Shown piece after piece: positions 1 through 6,338 of a stretch of DNA of 10,821 nucleotides. The position numbers and the translations under genes are program-made. Numbering within the stretch: position 1 is the stretch's first letter; every line of letters starts with the position of its first letter. Under the pieces are notes generated by a model that searched no databases, was not told where the DNA came from, and saw only the letters and a list, made by a program, of their open reading frames with translations. Origin of the DNA: RGIG3009 sp045590415 (GTDB taxonomy: Bacteria > Bacillota > Clostridia > Oscillospirales > Acutalibacteraceae); the NCBI GenBank assembly GCA_045590415.1, contig JAZNRA010000114.1:1-10821 (forward strand), in the 5' to 3' direction.

Positions 1-232
1 CTTTCATGGCTTCGATCTGTGCATCGGTTGCATCAACAGATGCGTCTGCGGGAGCAAACGTCACTTCAATACCGCCGTTGATATCAATGCCGGTTCGAAT
101 ATCCGAAGCTCCGCGTATCACCGCGTCTCGCCGATCGCCGAAGTTTTTGTATATTCCAAAAAAGGACGTATACCCCAGGGCGACGATAAGCAAGGCCACG
201 ATGAAAAATACAGGTTTTGGTGTACGCTTCAT
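1..232 (-). CDS. secD: Protein translocase subunit SecD, N-terminal part (cut by window edge)
   Basis: SecD works with SecF and SecYEG in the cytoplasmic membrane and uses the proton-motive force to help secreted proteins across. Only the first 77 codons are here. The start is an ATG at 232, with GGAGG at 241-245 eight bases upstream. Residues 1-6 are basic (MKRTPK), residues 8-28 form one hydrophobic membrane helix, and then comes IRTGIDINGGIEVTF at about 45-59. That segment matches the conserved (R)xGxDxxGGxxxTF start of the SecD periplasmic domain in Clostridia. The rest lies beyond the left edge, so I cannot tell whether this is a separate SecD or a SecDF fusion. A strong promoter sits 58 bases upstream, so secD appears to be transcribed on its own from this side. 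Confidence 0.85.
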   Translation of the reverse strand, partial: MKRTPKPVFFIVALLIVALGYTSFFGIYKNFGDRRDAVIRGASDIRTGIDINGGIEVTFAPADASVDATDAQIEAMK

Positions 233-258
233 CGGTCAATCCTCCATTATTTTACGAT

Positions 259-274
259 CCATATAACGATATGG
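259..274 (-). repeat. Short hairpin in the secD leader
   Basis: A perfect inverted repeat, CCATAT-AACG-ATATGG, has 6 bp arms and a 4-base loop. It falls in the predicted secD 5' leader, between the -10 box (290-295) and the Shine-Dalgarno (241-245). It lacks a following T-run, so it is not a terminator. It could be an mRNA-stabilising or regulatory stem, or simply chance. Confidence 0.4.
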
Positions 275-289
275 TCTCACATAAAAACC

Positions 290-318
290 ATTATAAAGGG
301 AAACGCTGAAAAAGTCAA
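290..318 (-). promoter_or_regulatory. Sigma-A promoter of secD
   Basis: On the minus strand, TTGACT (313-318) and TATAAT (290-295) are separated by exactly 17 bases. This is one mismatch from the consensus. Transcription would start near 283, giving a leader of about 50 bases before the ATG at 232. The promoter lies just downstream of the aminotransferase terminator, as expected for a separate unit. Confidence 0.8.
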
Positions 319-336
319 CGAAATTCACCGAATCTT

Positions 337-368
337 AAAAAACCGCCGCATTTTTTTGCGGCGGTTTT
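337..368 (-). terminator. Intrinsic terminator of the aminotransferase gene
   Basis: A 12 bp perfect stem (339-350 with 357-368) encloses a 6-base loop and carries the GC-rich core CCGCCGC. On the minus strand it is followed by a T-run ending near 337. It starts 4 bases after the stop codon at 372-374. It is largely symmetrical, but no plus-strand gene ends here, so the minus direction is the functional one. Confidence 0.9.
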
Positions 369-371
369 GGC

Positions 372-1649
372 TTATTGATTAAGAATTTTTTTGATGGCGA
401 CGATCTGTGCACAGATGCAGAACAGATTTATGGCGGTTTGCAGCTCGTCGCAAGGCGGGAAAGTGGGGGCAATACGCAGATTGGCATCGTGCGGATCGTT
501 GTGATAAGGATAGGTTGCGCCTGCTCCGGTCAGAGTAACGCCGGCTTCTTTTAACATGCGCACTACTTCTTGGGCACAGCCGTCCATCAGCGTTACGCTG
601 ACAAAATATCCGCCGTTCGGCGTATGCCAATCGGCAATGCCGGTACCGCCTAATTGCTCGCTCAATGTGCGCAAAACGATCTCAAATTTGGGGCGAAGGA
701 TCGCCGCGTGCAGCTTCATGTGTTCTTTGATACCGTCGATATTACGGAAAAAGCGCGTGTGCCGCAACATATTCTGCTTGTCGTAGCCGATCGTCTGAAC
801 AGACAAACGCTTTTTAATGTCGGCGATGTTCGCATCGCTGGCCCCGAGTGCCGCCACGCCGGAGCCGGGGAAACTGATTTTTGAGGTCGAGGTAAAGCAA
901 ACGAAAATATCTTCGTTATCGGCGGCTTTCGCTTCCTCAAAGAGATTCAACAGACGATCCGGTGTATCTGTTAGGTGATGGACGCAATACGCATTGTCCC
1001 ACATGATGCGGAAATCCGGTGCCGCCGGCTGTAAGCGGGCAAAGCGACGAACCGTTTCATCGGAATAGGTGATGCCGTCCGGATTGGAGTACATCGGTAC
1101 ACACCAAATACCTTTTACAGCGGGATCCTTAACGAGCTCTTCCACTACGTCCATATCCGGTCCTTCGGCAGTCATGGGAACGGTGACAAGTGTGAAACCG
1201 AAATGTTCGGTAACGGCAAAGTGTCGGTCATAACCGGGAGCGGGGCAGAGGAACTTCACTTCATCCAATTTGCACCACGGCGTGTGACCGCAAAGACCGG
1301 TCGAATAGGCCTGTGCAATATAATCGAACATTAAATTCAAACTGGAGTTGCCGCCGACCAGAATATTGGACGCGGGCATTTCCAAAATTTCACCGAAGAG
1401 CACTCTGGCCTCTTCGATGCCGTCTAAAATTCCATAGTTGCGCGTGTCGGTGTTATTTTCCGTTCTGGCACCGGTGCGGGTATTGATACAATCGGCAAGT
1501 GCCATCGTCAACTCCAACTGTTCAGTGCACGGCTTGCCGCGGGACATATCCAACTGTAATCCGCGCGCCTTATAAGAAGCGTATTCCGTTTCGCAAGCTG
1601 TTAAGTGTTCGACTAATTGTTCTTTGGTTAAGGATGCAAATTCAGACAC
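372..1649 (-). CDS. Aspartate aminotransferase, PF12897-type PLP enzyme
   Basis: This 425-residue fold-type I, pyridoxal-phosphate-dependent aminotransferase probably interconverts aspartate and 2-oxoglutarate with oxaloacetate and glutamate in the cytoplasm. Visible residues are SRGKP at 36-40 (substrate-side N-terminus), GGNSS at 99-103 (phosphate cup), NPDG at 189-192, MWDNAY at 216-221 (Asp218 for the PLP ring nitrogen, Tyr221), STSK at 254-257 with the Schiff-base Lys257, and LRIAP at 391-395 with the carboxylate-binding Arg392. The overall pattern matches the MocR-like/Corynebacterium-type aspartate aminotransferase family (PF12897) rather than classical AspC. Length is normal for that family. 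The start is a GTG at 1649 with AGGAGG at 1658-1663, spaced 8 bases. The gene is monocistronic, with its own promoter and terminator. Substrate specificity is inferred from family membership only. Confidence 0.88.
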   Translation of the reverse strand: MSEFASLTKEQLVEHLTACETEYASYKARGLQLDMSRGKPCTEQLELTMALADCINTRTGARTENNTDTRNYGILDGIEEARVLFGEILEMPASNILVGGNSSLNLMFDYIAQAYSTGLCGHTPWCKLDEVKFLCPAPGYDRHFAVTEHFGFTLVTVPMTAEGPDMDVVEELVKDPAVKGIWCVPMYSNPDGITYSDETVRRFARLQPAAPDFRIMWDNAYCVHHLTDTPDRLLNLFEEAKAADNEDIFVCFTSTSKISFPGSGVAALGASDANIADIKKRLSVQTIGYDKQNMLRHTRFFRNIDGIKEHMKLHAAILRPKFEIVLRTLSEQLGGTGIADWHTPNGGYFVSVTLMDGCAQEVVRMLKEAGVTLTGAGATYPYHNDPHDANLRIAPTFPPCDELQTAINLFCICAQIVAIKKILNQ

Positions 1650-1679
1650 AAAAAACGCCTCCTCTCAGATACTTCACAC

Positions 1680-1708
1680 ATTGTAATACATGAAGCGCAA
1701 TTTTGCAA
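1680..1708 (-). promoter_or_regulatory. Promoter of the aminotransferase gene
   Basis: On the minus strand, TTGCAA (1703-1708) and TACAAT (1680-1685) are 17 bases apart. The -10 box lies about 30 bases before the GTG start, leaving a leader of roughly 25 bases that holds the AGGAGG. The -35 box lies inside an inverted repeat (1701-1732), so the promoter may be controlled. Confidence 0.7.
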
Positions 1709-1732
1709 GTTAAATTTTAAAAACTTGCAAAA
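1701..1732. promoter_or_regulatory. 11-bp inverted repeat over the -35 box (candidate operator)
   Basis: Perfect 11-base arms, TTTTGCAAGTT (1701-1711) and AACTTGCAAAA (1722-1732), are separated by a 10-base A/T-only spacer. Neither strand has a T-run directly after the second arm, so a terminator is unlikely. The left arm contains the -35 hexamer of the aminotransferase promoter. A dimeric repressor or activator binding here would affect transcription. The centre-to-centre distance of the half-sites is 21 bp, two helical turns, so both would face the same side of the DNA. No regulator gene is adjacent. Confidence 0.5.
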
Positions 1733-1757
1733 AATATTTATTTTTTTAGAAAAAACC

Positions 1758-1789
1758 AAAAAAATGCCCCACCCGATAACGGGCGGGGC
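1758..1789 (-). terminator. Intrinsic terminator of asnS
   Basis: The stem GCCCC-x-CCCG / CGGG-x-GGGGC (1766-1775 with 1780-1789) has a 4-base loop. The single central mismatch becomes a G-U wobble only in minus-strand RNA, and seven T's follow at 1764-1758 on that strand. It lies 16 bases after the asnS stop. Both the wobble and the T-run assign it to asnS. Confidence 0.9.
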
Positions 1790-1805
1790 GTTTAAAAAAG
1801 CAAAA

Positions 1806-3200
1806 TCAGAAATCGGCAGAGCCGGTTGTGCGGGGGAAAGGAAGCACGTCGCGGATGTTAGCCATACCGGTGACGTAGAGGATCAACCGCTCAAATCCCA
1901 GACCGAAACCGGAGTGCTTGGTACCGCCGTAACGGCGCAGATCCAAATACCACCAATAGTCGTCGCGGTTGAGTCCCAATTCATCCATGCGTGCCTCAAG
2001 CAGCTCCAAACGCTCTTCGCGCTGACTGCCGCCGATGATCTCGCCGACACCGGGTACCAGCAGGTCCATTGCCGCAACGGTTTTACCATCATCATTGAGA
2101 CGCATGTAAAATGCCTTGATCTCTTTCGGGTAATCGGTAACAAAGACCGGCGAATGATATACCTGCTCGGTCAAATAGCGCTCATGCTCGGTTTGCAGAT
2201 CGCAACCCCAGTAGACCGGATATTCAAACTCGTCTTTGTGCTGCTCTAAGATCTCAATGGCCTTGGTATAGGTCACGTGAGCGAAGTCGGAATGTACCAA
2301 CGCATTCAAGCGTTCCAAGAGGTTCTTATCGTAGAAGTTGTTAAAGAACTTCATCTCGTCGGGGCAATGCTCTAACAGATACGATACCACGTAGGTGATC
2401 ATATCCTGTGCGAGATCCATGTTGTCTTCCAGATCCGCAAACGCAAATTCCGGCTCGATCATCCAGAACTCGGCGGCATGACGGGCGGTATAGGATTTCT
2501 CGGCGCGGAAGGTCGGACCAAAGGTGTAGATCTTGCCGAATGCCATTGCCATACACTCACCGGCAAGCTGACCGGATACCGTCAGCGAGGTGTGCTTGCC
2601 GAAGAAATCCTGCGTATAATCGACGTCACCGTTTTCGGTGCGGGGAATATCGTTCATATCCAAGGTGGTCAGGTGGAACATCTCACCGGCGCCTTCACAG
2701 TCGCTCGAGGTGATGATGGGGGTGTGCGCATACACGAAACCACGCTCCTGGAAGAACCGATGGATCGCGTAAGCGGCAACCGAACGCACACGGAATACCG
2801 CGCTGAACGTATTGGTGCGGGGACGAAGATGCGCGATCGAACGTAAAAATTCCATGGAATGACGCTTTTTCTGTAACGGGTAATCCGAAGTAGAGGCGCC
2901 TTCCACCTCGATCGCTATGGCATGCAACTCGCACGGTTGCTTTGCTTCCGGCGTCAACAGCAGCATACCGCGTACGCAAAGGGCTGCACCGACGTTTTGG
3001 CGGCAGATCTCGTCAAAGTTATCGAGCTTTGATTCCTCAATGATGACCTGCAGATTGCGCTGGCAACTGCCGTCGTTGAGTTCAATAAAAGCCAGCGATT
3101 TGGATTGACGCAGTGTGCGCACCCAACCGCAGACGGTGAGTTCCTGCTCAGAGAGAGCAGCCGCGTCCGCATAAACAGCGGCGATTTCATTTCGTTTCAT
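1806..3200 (-). CDS. asnS: Asparaginyl-tRNA synthetase
   Basis: This class IIb aminoacyl-tRNA synthetase charges tRNA-Asn with asparagine using ATP in the cytoplasm. With the ATG at 3200 it has 464 residues, close to the E. coli enzyme. The N-terminal OB-fold anticodon-binding domain covers about 20-105 (VCGWVRTLRQSKSLAFIELND). The catalytic core follows: the motif 1 region around 154-173 (TPIITSSDCEGAGEMF), motif 2 at about 231-251 (FRAEKSYTARH...FWMIEPE), and motif 3 at about 431-439 (GFGLGFERL). It ends PFPRTTGSADF, the family's usual C-terminus. Sequence character is AsnRS rather than AspRS: there is no GAD insertion domain and it has the AsnRS-type FRAEKSYTARH motif. An in-frame TTG at 3221 would add 7 residues, but AAAGGA at 3210-3215 supports the ATG. 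No T-box leader is visible. Confidence 0.97.
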   Translation of the reverse strand: MKRNEIAAVYADAAALSEQELTVCGWVRTLRQSKSLAFIELNDGSCQRNLQVIIEESKLDNFDEICRQNVGAALCVRGMLLLTPEAKQPCELHAIAIEVEGASTSDYPLQKKRHSMEFLRSIAHLRPRTNTFSAVFRVRSVAAYAIHRFFQERGFVYAHTPIITSSDCEGAGEMFHLTTLDMNDIPRTENGDVDYTQDFFGKHTSLTVSGQLAGECMAMAFGKIYTFGPTFRAEKSYTARHAAEFWMIEPEFAFADLEDNMDLAQDMITYVVSYLLEHCPDEMKFFNNFYDKNLLERLNALVHSDFAHVTYTKAIEILEQHKDEFEYPVYWGCDLQTEHERYLTEQVYHSPVFVTDYPKEIKAFYMRLNDDGKTVAAMDLLVPGVGEIIGGSQREERLELLEARMDELGLNRDDYWWYLDLRRYGGTKHSGFGLGFERLILYVTGMANIRDVLPFPRTTGSADF

Positions 3201-3241
3201 AACCAAAATTCCTTTACCCAAAAGATTTATCCATAAGCCAT

Positions 3242-3269
3242 ATTATACCAAATGTTGCCGAGAAAACAA
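3242..3269 (-). promoter_or_regulatory. Extended -10 promoter of asnS
   Basis: On the minus strand, TATAAT (3242-3247) is preceded by TGG, giving the TGnTATAAT extended -10 form. A weak -35, TTGTTT (3264-3269), lies 16 bases upstream. The leader to the ATG at 3200 is about 35 bases, too short for a T-box or other large riboswitch. Confidence 0.7.
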
Positions 3270-3286
3270 GAGTAAATCGTGAATTT

Positions 3287-5044
3287 CTATTTTACCGGTC
3301 GATATAAAACCAAAAGCTCGTCGGTAGCGGTCCACACTTCATACCCTTTTTGTAAACAGGTATCGCGATAGGTTTCGGAAAAGGTGGCATAGTTCCCGCG
3401 CATATCCAGTACAACGTACTCGGTATCGGGTCCTTCATGATAAAAGTCTTCGTATATCACGTCACGCTGTGCCAGATGCGCCACCAACATGGTGGAAGCG
3501 GTTACCGAGGCCTCCTGCGGTATCTCGTCCAATACGGCCTCCATGGCGGTATACGTATCGGCGTTGTTGATCCATCGCCCGACGTAGGTTTCGATTTTCG
3601 GCATCACGATCATCGCGTATAAAAAGCAGGACGAAACCACGCTGAATAACAAGAGATTACGCTGCTTTGTGAGCGGCCGGTCGGCAATATTTTGCACATA
3701 TAAATACAAGCAAAAGGCAAGGGATGCAAAACTGTATTGAAATCCGATGTCGTATTGATGCACGAAGCCGGACAGCAGATTTAAGAGGAGCGGTGTCAGC
3801 AACAAGTAGCGGCCAAACTGCTTCGTCCGCCACAAGACAGCGCCGAACGGTAACAACATTTGCAACAAATAGATCGGTTTTTCGGTGGAAGTGTTCACAA
3901 AGGATACCATCAGTTCCAGAAAATAACCGGGAGCGCGTAACATCGTTTGCCAGAACCCGCCGACAGTTGCGGATTCATCAAACAGTGCGCTGTAACGACC
4001 GATCATGGTGCCGGTACCGTAGGTGTTGAGCAGAAACGCTGCCAAGGCAAAATATAAAAGAGCACCGCCGATCAGCGGCAGCGCCGTTCGGCGATCTTTG
4101 CGGGAAAAGAGCAGATATACGCCGAAGATCACCAAAAAAGCGGCGGCATCTTCCTTTACCAGTAAAATGAGAACTGCTACGACGATCAACCACCGTTTGC
4201 GGTCCGTTTCATAGCAGTAAAACAGCCACAGCAGCAACGGAAGTAAAAAGCAATTCTCGTGCAGATCGTACGAGCAGCCGGCGCTTACCGCGGGATGTGC
4301 GGTGTACAACAGCGCAAGCAACACGGTATACTTATACGGCAAACGGAAATGCTGTGCCAACAAATACATGGGTAGGATGCCGCTTGCCAGTATGAGTGCT
4401 TGACCGATCTGCAACGTAACGGGTGAGGGGAACAGCATGTAGAATGGTAACAAGAGATAATAGATAGGAGAAATATGAACGGCAAAATGCGAGAGCAGCA
4501 TATTGCGTTCCGAGGTGGTAAGCGGTAAAAAGCGTTCCTTCATGTTATGGAACATGTTGCAAAACAGCCCGAAATCGAAGTTTGGCGAAGCAAAGGTGAG
4601 GTACCGCATAACCGTGAAAAGACCGATCCCGACGGCTAAAGCGATACCGAAAATCAGTACCCATATACGGCAAACTTCGGCAGACATATTGTATCCGCCG
4701 CTGAGCGATACCGACCGGTTTTTGAGTGTCGGCAAAGTGACCAGTGCAACGGCAAGCAGTACGATCAGCAGGTACGCATACGGCGCCTTACCGCCATACC
4801 GATACACCGAGATAAGTCCGTACAAAGCAGCGCCGCCGCACAGTACAAGGTCGTCAAGAATCGGCAATCTTCCGAAAATCTTCAAAAGACCGACAGTCAA
4901 GAAAAGTAGTGCAAAAAAAAGAAGGAACAAGAAAGAGGAAATACGAAACCAGGTCTCACAGCATTTAAACAGCGTGCAAAGGCATAGCCAACTGCCGAGC
5001 AGACGCTTGAGGCAGGGAACGGGCGCGAATAATTCCTTTAGCAC
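3287..5044 (-). CDS. DUF2079 polytopic membrane protein, GT-C-like
   Basis: This integral membrane protein of 585 residues has about 13-15 hydrophobic helices between roughly 35 and 480, then a soluble C-terminal domain of about 100 residues. Conserved DUF2079 (PF09852) hallmarks are visible: NFDFGLFCNMFHNM at about 154-167, SHFAVHISPIYYLLLPFY at about 185-202, LFPSPVTLQIGQALILASG, YDLHEN at about 259-264, and VKED near 296-299. Acidic and His residues in the first external loop recall GT-C glycosyltransferases that use lipid-phosphate sugars, but no activity is proven for the family. The longest frame starts with an ATG at 5062, but that codon runs into AAAGGAGGT, which is a Shine-Dalgarno 6 bases before the GTG at 5044, so I choose the GTG. 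It is the third gene of an operon with the glycosidase and the Thr-tail protein. No terminator follows. Confidence 0.8.
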   Translation of the reverse strand: MLKELFAPVPCLKRLLGSWLCLCTLFKCCETWFRISSFLFLLFFALLFLTVGLLKIFGRLPILDDLVLCGGAALYGLISVYRYGGKAPYAYLLIVLLAVALVTLPTLKNRSVSLSGGYNMSAEVCRIWVLIFGIALAVGIGLFTVMRYLTFASPNFDFGLFCNMFHNMKERFLPLTTSERNMLLSHFAVHISPIYYLLLPFYMLFPSPVTLQIGQALILASGILPMYLLAQHFRLPYKYTVLLALLYTAHPAVSAGCSYDLHENCFLLPLLLWLFYCYETDRKRWLIVVAVLILLVKEDAAAFLVIFGVYLLFSRKDRRTALPLIGGALLYFALAAFLLNTYGTGTMIGRYSALFDESATVGGFWQTMLRAPGYFLELMVSFVNTSTEKPIYLLQMLLPFGAVLWRTKQFGRYLLLTPLLLNLLSGFVHQYDIGFQYSFASLAFCLYLYVQNIADRPLTKQRNLLLFSVVSSCFLYAMIVMPKIETYVGRWINNADTYTAMEAVLDEIPQEASVTASTMLVAHLAQRDVIYEDFYHEGPDTEYVVLDMRGNYATFSETYRDTCLQKGYEVWTATDELLVLYRPVK

Positions 5045-5050
5045 TGTGAG

Positions 5051-5059
5051 ACCTCCTTT
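5051..5059 (-). promoter_or_regulatory. Shine-Dalgarno that fixes the DUF2079 gene start
   Basis: AAAGGAGGT on the minus strand lies 6 bases before the GTG at 5042-5044. The in-frame ATG at 5060-5062 abuts this site on its upstream side and has no comparable site of its own. An annotator choosing the longest frame would add six false residues. Confidence 0.75.
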
Positions 5060-5085
5060 CATGAAGCGATCCGATAAGATAGGAT

Positions 5086-6324
5086 TTAGTTTGTCGTTGT
5101 GCTTGTTTCGGTGGTTGCAGTGGTTGTCGTCGTATCAGATGTGTCGGTGGCGGTATCCGTGTCTGAGGGCCCCGCTGTGATGTTGGTCAGTGCTACCAGC
5201 TTCCACTCGTTCTCGATTTGTACAAACATGACTCGGCAACGGAAGTCCGCACCGTCAATTTCGGTTTTCCCCAAATAGTATTTTGGCCGAAAACTTACTT
5301 CGCAAGCGAAATCAAAATTTGTAAATTGCGAATACGACGAGAGCTTCACGTCTGAGAACTCATAGGAAGAATGCCCCGTGAACCATTGATTATCAAAACT
5401 ACGGATAGTTTGATATAGATCACTGTCTTTGTGAATTAACTTCAGCAATTCGTCCTTTTCGGCATCACGTGCCACGAACTTTGCATACAAAAACGCGGTA
5501 TCCTGCGCAAGCGTTTTGCGCTCGGCGAGGAGTGCTTCTGCCACGGGCTGATAGATCTCGTACACGTAATCACTCGTTTGTGCGACCTCGCAAACATCCC
5601 CGCTCAGCGTCAGCGCCTCAATGGTGGGAGGATTTAAAAGATTCTCCAAGGTGTACTCGCAAACAGCGGGCAGATCATCGGTTTTCTTCATACCGCTCCA
5701 CACCGTTTCGTGTGCCGGCTTATTTGTTAAGTTGAGGAGAGAGACGTCCACGCCGTTGACGGTGATACGCATATTATCAGCGGCAATAACAGAAACGGGG
5801 GGCAAGTATTGTACTGCCGTGATATAGTTCCACGCAGTTTCACCCCACTTGGGATTTTTAATAAGCGTGAGATTGCTTACACGCTTGTTGTCGATATAAA
5901 TGGTATACTCTTTACGTTCCTCCGTTGACGTTATTTTCTCCCGTACGGACAAGGTTGAAAGATCGCCTTCATACAAGCGGTCAAGATATTTCAGGTATTC
6001 TTCTTTTGTGTTTAAAACTGTTTCTTCAAATTCCGAAGCGGCGTAGATAGCTTCATAATCGCCGTCTTGTATCCACTGTAAATAGTTTGCCAGAGCGGCG
6101 GTCGGAGTTCCCGCCTCGTAGGCCTCAAGCCGATTATAGAAAAACCACAAGGCGGCGGTGATACATACTATCAGCACAGCAAAGTAAATGCTCAGTATTT
6201 TCCAAAATCTCCGCTTTTTCGGAGGCGGAGTACTGTCGGATTCGGGATATACCGGTACTTCCATAACCGTATCTTCCGCCAAAATGGCTGTGGATTGTTC
6301 CTGCAATATCGTGTTTTCAGTCAT
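5086..6324 (-). CDS. Single-pass membrane protein with threonine-rich tail, unknown function
   Basis: I do not recognise a named family. The 412-residue protein has a cytoplasmic N-terminus of about 35 residues ending in PPPKKRR, one membrane helix at about 42-63, and an external domain of about 320 residues. The first external segment (AALANYLQWIQDGDYEAIYAAS) looks like the start of an NTF2-like or MecA-N-like domain. A middle segment carries MRITVNGVDVSLLN. The last folded part (FRCRVMFVQIENEWKLVALTNI) looks like a second NTF2-type sheet. The architecture recalls TcaA-type envelope proteins, but this is a weak resemblance. The last 27 residues are almost only Thr, Asp, Ser and Ala, with five Thr in a row. 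There is no LPXTG sorting signal and no lipobox. The start is an ATG at 6324, backed by AGGAGGG at 6331-6337. It is the middle gene of the envelope operon. Confidence 0.75.
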   Translation of the reverse strand: MTENTILQEQSTAILAEDTVMEVPVYPESDSTPPPKKRRFWKILSIYFAVLIVCITAALWFFYNRLEAYEAGTPTAALANYLQWIQDGDYEAIYAASEFEETVLNTKEEYLKYLDRLYEGDLSTLSVREKITSTEERKEYTIYIDNKRVSNLTLIKNPKWGETAWNYITAVQYLPPVSVIAADNMRITVNGVDVSLLNLTNKPAHETVWSGMKKTDDLPAVCEYTLENLLNPPTIEALTLSGDVCEVAQTSDYVYEIYQPVAEALLAERKTLAQDTAFLYAKFVARDAEKDELLKLIHKDSDLYQTIRSFDNQWFTGHSSYEFSDVKLSSYSQFTNFDFACEVSFRPKYYLGKTEIDGADFRCRVMFVQIENEWKLVALTNITAGPSDTDTATDTSDTTTTTATTETSTTTN

Positions 6325-6330
6325 AGAGAA

Positions 6331-6337
6331 CCCTCCT
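6331..6337 (-). promoter_or_regulatory. Shine-Dalgarno of the Thr-tail gene
   Basis: AGGAGGG on the minus strand lies 6 bases before the ATG at 6322-6324 and directly follows the TGA stop of the glycosidase gene (6339-6341). The close spacing suggests translational coupling. An alternative TTG at 6342 lies upstream of this site and is disfavoured. Confidence 0.75.
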
Positions 6338-6338
6338 A

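Noticed and set aside
6..266. Plus-strand frame of 86 codons at the left edge
   Set aside because: It lies antisense to secD, has no ribosome binding site, and runs across the secD ribosome binding site and leader; the minus strand gives a recognisable SecD N-terminus.
1725..2249. Plus-strand frame of 174 codons antisense to asnS
   Set aside because: It crosses the asnS terminator and then mirrors the asnS coding sequence; the product has no recognisable family.
3201..3286. T-box riboswitch ahead of asnS, often expected in Firmicutes
   Set aside because: The transcribed leader is only about 35 bases with no specifier stem or antiterminator, so there is no room for one.
4503..5180. Plus-strand frame of 225 codons antisense to the DUF2079 gene
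   Set aside because: Composition rich in Arg/Ser/Lys, typical of a reverse-strand shadow of a hydrophobic protein; no promoter or ribosome binding site seen.
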